Source: Actinoallomurus sp963850195 (GTDB taxonomy: Bacteria; Actinomycetota; Actinomycetes; Streptosporangiales; Streptosporangiaceae). From it: a stretch of DNA of 64,000 nucleotides. The position numbers were made by a program, and so were the translations under genes. The notes below the pieces were generated by a model. It searched no databases. It was not told the DNA's origin and saw only the letters and a list, made by a program, of their open reading frames with translations. The stretch covers positions 310,001 to 374,000 of the forward strand of contig CAWKKD010000001.1 of assembly GCA_963850195.1 (NCBI GenBank). Reading direction: 5' to 3'. This document shows positions 8,311-15,392 of this stretch, in pieces (positions within the stretch are counted from its first letter, which is position 1; every line of letters starts with the position of its first letter).

Positions 8311-9179
8311 ACGCCCCGGACGCCGCGGACGTGCTTCCGCTTGCGCTGTCGACCGACGAACTGCGTGCCGCCGCGCGTCTGGCCGGGCTCGTGCCGCCGC
8401 CCGTCTTCGAGCCCGCCTGGGCACCGGAAGAGCTGGGCGTGGCCGACGCCGTCGCGGTTCGCGGCCTGCTGGCGCGCGGGCTCGCCGAGGCGTGGGAGAC
8501 GGCCGAGGGCCCGGACGTCGCGCTGCGGCCCGGCGTACGGGCCGCGCTGGATCCGCTGCTCGCGCCCGGCGCGCTCGCCGAGATCCACCAGGACGAAGGG
8601 CCGTTCGGGCGGCGCCGCCACGTGCTCGCCGAGTCCGAGGCCGGCCGGGTCCTCGCCGAGGAGCGTCGCCCGTCGATCTGGGACCTGCGGAGCGACCCGG
8701 ACGGTATGACCCTGCGGTCGATCGCGGAGCCCCTCGTACCGCTCCACGGGCCCGAGTCCACCGCCGGCCGTGGCTATCCGGTGAGCGGCCGCGTCCTCGC
8801 GACCGCGGACGCGATGCTCGCGCGCGACGAGGCGGCGCGGCTGCCGGATCTGCTGCGCGGCGACGGCCTCGACGGGGCGGACGCCGAGGCGCTCGCGGTC
8901 GTCCTGTGGTCGGCGCACGCGCTCGTCACGGTCCGCACCGCGCGCCGGCCGGACGGTACGGCCTGCGCCGCCGACGCGGTCACCTGGCTCGACGCCGGAT
9001 CGAGCGGCCTGTGGCTGGTGACCGTCCGGCCCGAGCGTGACCACGACCACGACCCCGACGACGATCCGCACGACCCCACGTACGGGATCACCCCCGCCAC
9101 GCGCGCCGAGGTGCGCGCCGCGGTCGCCGCCGTCCTCGCCGGGTTCGCCGTGAAGGAGAAGTCGTGTCCCATGCCCTGA
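8307..9179 (+). CDS. Uncharacterised type VII locus protein (EspG-like?)
   Basis: GTG 8307, inside a GTGA overlap with the WXG-like gene, gives 290 residues. The N-terminus reads LPLALSTDELRAAARLAGLV, similar in style to the start of ESX chaperones of the EspG type. The C-terminal third has WLDAGSSGLWLVTVRPERDH followed by a His/Asp-rich stretch, then ITPATRAEVRAAVAAVLAGF. The WLDAG..GLW motif is shared with the protein at 5511-6692. There is no signal peptide, membrane segment or catalytic motif, so a cytosolic chaperone or adaptor for the adjacent WXG protein is inferred. EspG homology is a guess from context and general shape only. Confidence 0.6.
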   Translation: MNAPDAADVLPLALSTDELRAAARLAGLVPPPVFEPAWAPEELGVADAVAVRGLLARGLAEAWETAEGPDVALRPGVRAALDPLLAPGALAEIHQDEGPFGRRRHVLAESEAGRVLAEERRPSIWDLRSDPDGMTLRSIAEPLVPLHGPESTAGRGYPVSGRVLATADAMLARDEAARLPDLLRGDGLDGADAEALAVVLWSAHALVTVRTARRPDGTACAADAVTWLDAGSSGLWLVTVRPERDHDHDPDDDPHDPTYGITPATRAEVRAAVAAVLAGFAVKEKSCPMP

Positions 9180-10444
9180 CCCCCAAGCAGCTCGCCCAGA
9201 ACGCCTACGACGCCGGGTTCCGCGGTCAGGCGCTGACCACGGCCGTGGCGGTCGCGCTGGCCGAGTCGTCGGGCGACCCGCACGCGCACAACGCGGTGCC
9301 GCCGGACAACTCGTACGGCCTCTGGCAGGTCAACATGCTCGGCGCGCTCGGTCCGGAGCGCCGCGCGTCCTTTCACCTGAAGTCCAACGCCGAGCTGTTC
9401 AACCCGGCCGTGAACGCGCGCGCCGCGTGGTCGATCTCCGGCCACGGCTCGTCGTTCCACCCGTGGTCGACCTACACCAACGGCGCCTACCGCGGCCACC
9501 TCACCGAGGCGCGCGCCGCGGCGCGTGCGGTGAGCGCCTCCGGCGGCCACGCGCACGGCCATCAGCCGGCGAAGAGGCCCGCCGACGGCCGTGTGGTGCT
9601 CGACCTGGCCGAGCTGACCCGGCTGTCGAACCTGTTCGAGGACTCGGCCACGCGTATCGAGCACACCCGTCTCGCGCTGCGCCGCCTCGCCGGCGACCTC
9701 GAGCCGGCGCGTACCCGGCTGCACGACACGGCGCTCGCCACGCTGATCGGCAACGTGCTGACCGCGGCCGACGCGCCCACCCAGCTCTCGCTCGCCGCCG
9801 ACCGGCTGAACCGGCAGGGCGCCTACGCGGCGAAGGTACGCCGCCTCGCCGAGCAGGCCGACGGGCCCGACGGGAAGTGGAGCGCGGCCGACGCGCGGAG
9901 GTTCGTCCGGTCGGCCGGCGACAAGCCCGACGCGTACGAGCGCGCGGTCAAGGAGTCGCTGCTCGGCGGCGTCATCGTGCGCGGACGCCACGTCCTCGGC
10001 CGCTTCGGCGCGCACGCCCCGGCCGCGCCGCCGGCGCCCACCCAGGGCGGCCGCCTGCCGTCCCCGAACACCGGCGGGCTCAAGAACGGCCGCGTGCCGC
10101 CGAGCCGGCTCAGCGCCGTCGGCGAGGGCGAGAAGATGACCAAGGCCGCGGCCGGGGAGTTCCGCAGAATGGACGCCGCGGCGCGCTCGTCAGGCCTCGA
10201 CCTGCGGGTGAACTCCGGCTACCGGACGTACTCCGAGCAGGCGGCGCTCTATGACCGGTACATCCACGGCAACGGCAACCTCGCCGCCGCCCCGGGTACC
10301 AGCACGCACGGCCTCGGGTTGAGCGCCGACATCGACGTACGCGACCCGCGCGTGCTCGCGTGGCTGCGCAGGCACGCGCACACCTACGGGTTCGTCAACG
10401 ACGTGCCGAGCGAGGCCTGGCACTGGACCTACAGGCCCGGGTAA
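9164..10444 (+). CDS. Lysozyme-like / D,D-carboxypeptidase (VanY) fusion, probable type VII cell-wall hydrolase
   Basis: GTG 9164 (ribosome site AAGGAG, 16-nt overlap with the upstream gene) gives 426 residues. Residues 1-120 look like a lytic-transglycosylase/lysozyme fold: ALAESSGDPHAHNAVPPDNS contains the catalytic-type Glu, and YGLWQVN is typical of SLT-like domains. Residues 145-275 are helical and linker-like. Residues 315-426 are a peptidase M15 (VanY) domain, with SGYRTYSEQAALYDRY, the zinc ligands in STHGLGLSADID, and EAWHWTY. No N-terminal signal peptide is visible. Export through the adjacent type VII system, perhaps with the WXG-like partners, is therefore inferred. Its role would be local peptidoglycan cleavage for the secretion machine. 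Confidence 0.82.
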   Translation: MSHALTPKQLAQNAYDAGFRGQALTTAVAVALAESSGDPHAHNAVPPDNSYGLWQVNMLGALGPERRASFHLKSNAELFNPAVNARAAWSISGHGSSFHPWSTYTNGAYRGHLTEARAAARAVSASGGHAHGHQPAKRPADGRVVLDLAELTRLSNLFEDSATRIEHTRLALRRLAGDLEPARTRLHDTALATLIGNVLTAADAPTQLSLAADRLNRQGAYAAKVRRLAEQADGPDGKWSAADARRFVRSAGDKPDAYERAVKESLLGGVIVRGRHVLGRFGAHAPAAPPAPTQGGRLPSPNTGGLKNGRVPPSRLSAVGEGEKMTKAAAGEFRRMDAAARSSGLDLRVNSGYRTYSEQAALYDRYIHGNGNLAAAPGTSTHGLGLSADIDVRDPRVLAWLRRHAHTYGFVNDVPSEAWHWTYRPG

Positions 10445-10514
10445 TAGAGGACGGAAACCGACCGCTATTGCGCCTAACGTCATTCGTACCGGAACCGAAC
10501 GAGAGGTGGTCGCC

Positions 10515-11033
10515 ATGCCGACCCTGGTGGATGACGTGAAGGACGAGCGCGAGAACCTCCTGGCCTTCCTGGAGGCGCAGCGCGGCGGACTGCGGCGCGC
10601 GGCGTCCGGCATCACCGACGAGCAGGCGCGCGGAAAGCACTGCGTCAGTGAACTGTCGCTCGGCGGCCTGATCAAGCACGCCGGGCTGTGCGAACGCGGC
10701 TGGATCTCGCTGCTGACCGGAGCGGAGCTCGGGCAACGGGACTGGACCGATGAGTTCATCATGCGCGAGGACACGACGCTGGCCGAGCTGCTGGCGACGT
10801 ACGAGCAGGTGGCGAAGGAGACCGAGGAGGTCGTGCGCGCCCTGCCCGACCTCGAGGGGCACGTCCCGCTGCCCAAGGCGCCCTGGTTCCCGCCGGACGC
10901 CACCCGGTCGGCGCGGTGGATCCTGCTGCACCTGATCGAGGAGGCCGCGCGGCACGCCGGCCACGCCGACATCATCCGCGAGTCGCTGGACGGCGCGACC
11001 GCCTTCGAGCTGGTCAGGACCGCCGGGGACTGA
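10515..11033 (+). CDS. DinB-superfamily (DUF664-like) protein
   Basis: ATG 10515 follows GAGAGG with good spacing; an in-frame GTG at 10506 lacks one. The protein is 172 residues. The four-helix-bundle DinB/DUF664 pattern is seen: helix 1 DDVKDERENLLAFLEAQRGG, the first His in LGGLIKHAGLCERGW, and the distal pair in LHLIEEAARHAGHADIIRES. These His residues form the metal site in DinB relatives, which include thiol-dependent transferases such as mycothiol or maleylpyruvate isomerase types. The specific reaction cannot be told. It is a single gene, convergent with 11039-12121. Confidence 0.85.
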   Translation: MPTLVDDVKDERENLLAFLEAQRGGLRRAASGITDEQARGKHCVSELSLGGLIKHAGLCERGWISLLTGAELGQRDWTDEFIMREDTTLAELLATYEQVAKETEEVVRALPDLEGHVPLPKAPWFPPDATRSARWILLHLIEEAARHAGHADIIRESLDGATAFELVRTAGD

Positions 11034-11038
11034 TCCGG

Positions 11039-12121
11039 TCAGCGGAACTGGACCTGGGACAGCGCCGACCGGGCGAACCCCGCTGCGACCGCCGTGACCT
11101 GGCCGTCCCCGTCCGTTCCCTCGTGCACGTAGGCGACCTTCTCCTCCACGTTGGCCTTGCGGGCGGCGACGGTCACCGCGGTGAAGCCCCTGCCGGGATG
11201 GTCGACGATCACGCGGGCCTCGTCGCCCATCCGTGCCAGCCGGCGTGACCACTCGTTCTTCCCAGCGTGGGCGTCGCTCTGGAACGCGTGGTGCGCCTGG
11301 TCGGCGTCGCTCTGGTTGCCGGTCCCGTGATCGAGCTCGTACTCGATGGTCAGGCTGCTGACGCCGGTGAACGTCTTGCCGTCGGCGGCGTACGTGGCGG
11401 TCCACCGGCAGGTGTGCCGCTTGACTCGCGGGTCGGAGTCGTCGTTGTGGCTGAAGGCCTGGTCCACGCGCGCACCCGGCATCACCCCGTGCACCCTCGC
11501 GTCGAAGGCGTGGCAGGTGTCGGGCAGGCGCGCCGCGTGCGGACGCAGCGGCCACGCGTCGCTCTTCCACGGCGGGTCGATGAGGATGAGCACGAGGGCG
11601 GTCACCGTCAGCAGGGCCTCGGCGCACCTCCGGGCCAGGCCGAGGTGGACGTGCTCGGCGATGGCCGCGATGGTGGTGCGCGAGCAGAGCGCGCTCAGCC
11701 CCTCGTTGAAGCCCGGATCGAGGCGTCCCAGGAGCCGCGACGGCGCACGCAGCCGTACGGGGTGGGCGCCCGTCCGGTAGAGCACCACCCACTCGGTCAC
11801 AAGCCCGCGGCGTGCCTCGATCCGTGAGACCTGGTCGTACGGGATCCGCACGTCCCGCAGCACCGGCCGGCAGGCGAGGATGCCGTGCTCGTCGAGGACG
11901 GTACGGCCGCCCAGCGCGACGATCGGCCGTACGGCCAGGATCAGCACCACCAGGACCGCGGACACCAGGAGGTACGTGAGGTGGCCGAGGATCGTCATCG
12001 CCGCGTACAGGCCGCTGACGGCCGCCCCCAGCGCGAACGCGATCGAGGTGAAGGTCCGTACCGGCCGAGACGGGAGCAGCACCATCCGGGTCGTGTCGTC
12101 CGGCATGCGGCCGTCCATCAC
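11039..12121 (-). CDS. Membrane protein with PH-like domain
   Basis: This 360-residue protein has two N-terminal membrane segments at about residues 22-68 (SIAFALGAAVSGLYAAMTIL; YLLVSAVLVVLILAV). A bacterial PH-like domain follows (RTVLDEHGILACRPVLRDV, then VVLYRTGAHPVRLRAPSRLL). A third membrane helix lies at about 168-186 (ALLTVTALVLILID), and a probable extracytoplasmic domain occupies 190-360. The start ATG overlaps the stop of the upstream histidine-kinase-like gene by 4 nt (ATGA), so they form one operon. The function is unknown; signal sensing or membrane anchoring together with the kinase is plausible. Confidence 0.65.
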   Translation of the reverse strand: MMDGRMPDDTTRMVLLPSRPVRTFTSIAFALGAAVSGLYAAMTILGHLTYLLVSAVLVVLILAVRPIVALGGRTVLDEHGILACRPVLRDVRIPYDQVSRIEARRGLVTEWVVLYRTGAHPVRLRAPSRLLGRLDPGFNEGLSALCSRTTIAAIAEHVHLGLARRCAEALLTVTALVLILIDPPWKSDAWPLRPHAARLPDTCHAFDARVHGVMPGARVDQAFSHNDDSDPRVKRHTCRWTATYAADGKTFTGVSSLTIEYELDHGTGNQSDADQAHHAFQSDAHAGKNEWSRRLARMGDEARVIVDHPGRGFTAVTVAARKANVEEKVAYVHEGTDGDGQVTAVAAGFARSALSQVQFR

Positions 12122-14088
12122 GCCTCCGCGGGCTGGTCCGTCTCGATCGGGATCCGTACGAGGAGCGCCGTGCCACCCCCCGGTGGACTGGTGTAGCGCA
12201 GGCGGCCGCCCAGCGCCTCGACCCGCTCCTTCAGCCCGCTGAGACCGGAGCCGCGCGTGGGGTCGGCGCCGCCGATCCCGTTGTCGCGGACCAGCAGAGA
12301 CAAGGAGCGGTCCTCGGCCCGGACGTCGACCCGCACCATCGTCGCGTGCGCGTACTTGGTCACGTTGGTGAGCGCCTCGGACACCGTGTAGTAGACCGCG
12401 ACCTCGATCGGGTCGGTCAGGCGCCGGTCGATCTGCACGTTGAGCTCGACCGGGACGCGCGCCCGCTGGGTGAGCAGCTTGAGCGCGCGCCGCAGCCCGG
12501 TCTTCGACAGCGTGGCCGGGTGCAGGCCCCGGGTGATCTCCTGGAGGTCGTCGAGCACGCTCGCCACCCCCTGCGCCGTACGCATCAGCTGCTCGCCGAG
12601 CTTGTCGTCCTCGGGGGAGAGGCTCGCCTGCGCCGCCCGCAGCTCGCGCTGCAGGGACGTGAGGCGTTGCTGCGTCACGTCGTTCAGGTTGCGCTCGATG
12701 CGGCGGCGTGTCTCGTCGGTGGCCGCGACGATGCGCGTGTGGGAGGCCAGCAGCTCGCTACGGCTCTCGGCGTTCGTGATCGCGGTGCCGAGCAGCTCCA
12801 CGAACTCCAGCATGAACTTCTCCGTGTCCGCCGGCAGCGGCTCGGGCGCCATCGACAGGACGGTCGCCATGCCCCAGAGGCGGCCTTCGACGGTGATGGG
12901 GCAGCCGATGATCTGGTGGATCCCGTGCTGGCGGGTCCAGATGCCGATCTTGCTGGTGGCGGAGTCGTGGTTCACGCGCGCCGGCCGTCCGGTGCGCAGC
13001 ACCTCCGCGACCGCGCTGCCCTCCTCGACCGACCAGTAGCCGCCGAGCGGCGGCATGTACTCCTTCGGCGCGCCGGGAGCGGCCCAGTGGCCGACCGCGG
13101 TCACCATGCCGCCCGGGTCGAACCGGTTGATCACCGTGAAGTCCGCGCTCTGGATGGCGCCCAGCTCGCACGCGACCATGCTGAAGATCTCGATGGGGGA
13201 CACGCCGTGGGCGATGCTGGTCGCCACTCTCCGCAGCGCGCTCTGCTCCTCGATGACGCGTTCCAGCTCGTCCTTGCTGGCCTTCAGCGACTCCGCCATC
13301 GTGTTGAAGACGTTCTCGAGCACGCCGATCTCGTCGTTGGACGTCTCCGGCATGCGTACGCTCAGGTCGCCCTCGGCGATGTCACCGGCCATGCGGGACG
13401 TGCGGCGTACCGGATGCAGGATCGCGCGCGCCAGATAGCCGGTGAAGAAGAACAGCAGCAGGAGCGCGCCCAGCCCCCCCGCCATCGCGATGATCATGAC
13501 CTGCCGGGTGTCGGCGTCCGAGCGTCCCTCGGAGGAGTCCGCGATCCCGCGCTGGACGCCCTCGAACCGGTCGAACTGCGCCCGCAGCGGGACGAGCCGC
13601 TCCTCGCCCTTGGCGACCGCCGTCAGGGAGCGCTGGGACCTCGGGGCCGCCCGGATGGCCGTCACGAGCGGGATCGAGTAGTCACGGACGTAGGACTCGG
13701 TGTCCCCGACGATCTGGCGAGCCCGCCGGGCCTGGTCCGGGCTGCTCTCCGCCGCGAGGCGCACCAGGTCGGCGCTCTCGTCCGGCAGCTCGGCCTGTGC
13801 GTCGTTCCAGGGCTTCAGGAACGCGTCATCGCCGGAGATCACGTAGCCGCGCACGCTGCTCTCGAGGTCGTTCACCAGCCGCTCCAGGCGGTTCGCCGAC
13901 CCCACGACCGCCTCGGACTGGCTGGAGACCTTCGCCGCGTCGCGAAGATCGACGATCACTGAGAAGAGCAGCGCGTAGGCGGCGACCGTGAGCAGCGCGA
14001 CGAGGCCGCCCATGAGAACGATGCGGCGCGTCAGCCCCCGCAGCGCACCGAATACCGATCGCGGGCGTCCCGGCACCCCTGCCCCCAT
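12118..14088 (-). CDS. Sensor histidine kinase-like protein lacking the phospho-acceptor His
   Basis: This 656-residue protein has TM1 at about 20-48, an extracytoplasmic CHASE3-like helical sensor (about 50-200: ESSVRGYVISGDDAFLKPWN), TM2 at about 200-222, HAMP (about 223-275), GAF (about 300-450, ADFTVINRFDPGGMV), a HisKA_3-like dimerisation region, and HATPase_c (about 560-645). The ATPase N-box (SEALTNVTKYAHA) and G-boxes (RDNGIGGADPTRGSGLSGLK; GGGTALLV) are intact. In the dimerisation box ETRRRIERNLNDVTQQRL the usual DLHD/G histidine is Asn469 (codon AAC at 12682-12684). No response regulator is adjacent. It may be a pseudokinase, or it may phosphorylate elsewhere. It is co-transcribed with the PH-like membrane protein. 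Confidence 0.85.
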   Translation of the reverse strand: MGAGVPGRPRSVFGALRGLTRRIVLMGGLVALLTVAAYALLFSVIVDLRDAAKVSSQSEAVVGSANRLERLVNDLESSVRGYVISGDDAFLKPWNDAQAELPDESADLVRLAAESSPDQARRARQIVGDTESYVRDYSIPLVTAIRAAPRSQRSLTAVAKGEERLVPLRAQFDRFEGVQRGIADSSEGRSDADTRQVMIIAMAGGLGALLLLFFFTGYLARAILHPVRRTSRMAGDIAEGDLSVRMPETSNDEIGVLENVFNTMAESLKASKDELERVIEEQSALRRVATSIAHGVSPIEIFSMVACELGAIQSADFTVINRFDPGGMVTAVGHWAAPGAPKEYMPPLGGYWSVEEGSAVAEVLRTGRPARVNHDSATSKIGIWTRQHGIHQIIGCPITVEGRLWGMATVLSMAPEPLPADTEKFMLEFVELLGTAITNAESRSELLASHTRIVAATDETRRRIERNLNDVTQQRLTSLQRELRAAQASLSPEDDKLGEQLMRTAQGVASVLDDLQEITRGLHPATLSKTGLRRALKLLTQRARVPVELNVQIDRRLTDPIEVAVYYTVSEALTNVTKYAHATMVRVDVRAEDRSLSLLVRDNGIGGADPTRGSGLSGLKERVEALGGRLRYTSPPGGGTALLVRIPIETDQPAEA

Positions 14089-14204
14089 GGCTCATCCCCC
14101 CGGACTTGCCCATGATCGTGTGGCCAAACAACCACATGTACGACTGTACGGCGCCCGGACATGCCTTCTGACCTGCACTGACCTGATCTTTGGGGAGGAT
14201 CTCC

Positions 14205-15353
14205 TCAGCGGTCGTGGGCCTCGTCCGGTGCGCCGCCCATCATCGTGAGCATCGGGATGCCGCCGGTACGCGCGAACCGGATGAGCAGCAGGGCAGTCAG
14301 GAGGATGAAGACGATGTTGAGCCAGGTGGTGTAGTTCCAGGCGATGTGCGCCGACATGGCCACCGCGCGCCGGGTGTGCGGCGTCAGACCGGCCACTCCG
14401 AAGATCAGCTCGACGGCGTACCCGGCGACGACCATGGCGACGTAGAACATCGCAGTGATGGCCAGCGCGACCCGCAGGCCGTAGTACTTCCGGTAGATGT
14501 TGATGATCGGGAGGATGATCAGGTCGCCGAAGATGAAGGCGATCACGCCGCCGAAGCTGATCCCGCCGTTCCACAGCACGGCCGCGAGCGGCACGTTGCC
14601 GATCGAGCAGACGAAGCTCACCACGGCCACGAGCGGCCCGACGATCGGGCCCCAGAGCGCGGCGGCGACCGGGTGGCCCGTCAGGAAGAACCCCTGCCAG
14701 AACTCCTCGGGCACCCACGCCGCGACCGCCCCCGCGATCAGCAGGCCGATGACCAGGTCTTTGAGGATGGCCGCCCATTCCATGACGAAAACGTGGGAGA
14801 TCGCGGTCAGTGCCTCGCCGGAGAACAGCCGGCGCCGGAACGACCCCTCGCGCTGGACGGACATGTCCATCGCGGCGTGGCCCTCCATCGACCCGGCGAT
14901 GCCGCGCTCGGCGTTCTCGCGCGCGTCCCGCAGCAGCCGCTCCCGCATGAACAGCCGGAACAGCGCCGCGATCGCGACGATCATGATCGGGCCGCCGACG
15001 AACTCGGCGACCGTGAACCGCCAGCCCATGAGCAGCGCCAGGATGATGCCGAGCTCGATCACGAGGTTGGTCGAGGCGATCTCGAACGCCATCGCCGCGG
15101 TCAGGCTCGCGCCCTTGCGGAACAGCGAGCGCGCCAGCGCCACCGCGGCGTACGAGCACGACGACGAGGCGATGCCCAGCCCGGTCGCGATCGAGAGCGT
15201 CTTCGGCCGATCATCCCCCAGCAGCCGCACGATCGTGGACCTGCGGACGACGGCCTGCACGACCGCCGACAGCGTGAACCCCAGAATCAGCGCCCAGAGG
15301 ATCTCCCAGGTCATCGACCCGGAGATCGCCAGCGCATGCCCGATCGCGCCCAT
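14205..15353 (-). CDS. ArsP/YraQ-type permease (DUF318 family)
   Basis: This 382-residue protein has about eight to ten membrane segments. The two family signatures are present: GIASSSCSYAAVALARSLFR near residue 60 and VCSIGNVPLAAVLW near 250. Both contain the conserved Ser/Cys residues of the PF03773 permeases, which include the organoarsenical exporter ArsP and uncharacterised YraQ proteins. A cytoplasmic loop of about 60 residues (RERLLRDARENAERGIAGSM) separates the halves. No arsenic genes are nearby, so the substrate is unknown. The start is ATG 15353; the gene lies 39 nt downstream of metE and could be read through from it. Confidence 0.85.
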   Translation of the reverse strand: MGAIGHALAISGSMTWEILWALILGFTLSAVVQAVVRRSTIVRLLGDDRPKTLSIATGLGIASSSCSYAAVALARSLFRKGASLTAAMAFEIASTNLVIELGIILALLMGWRFTVAEFVGGPIMIVAIAALFRLFMRERLLRDARENAERGIAGSMEGHAAMDMSVQREGSFRRRLFSGEALTAISHVFVMEWAAILKDLVIGLLIAGAVAAWVPEEFWQGFFLTGHPVAAALWGPIVGPLVAVVSFVCSIGNVPLAAVLWNGGISFGGVIAFIFGDLIILPIINIYRKYYGLRVALAITAMFYVAMVVAGYAVELIFGVAGLTPHTRRAVAMSAHIAWNYTTWLNIVFILLTALLLIRFARTGGIPMLTMMGGAPDEAHDR

Positions 15354-15392
15354 GCCCGTCCCTTTCCTGCCGGTGCCCTCCCTGAAACGGCC

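Noticed and set aside
14119..14155. Short inverted repeats (TGTGG...CCACA; TGTACGACTGTACG) upstream of the sensor kinase
   Set aside because: Too short and without a partner regulator nearby to call as an operator.
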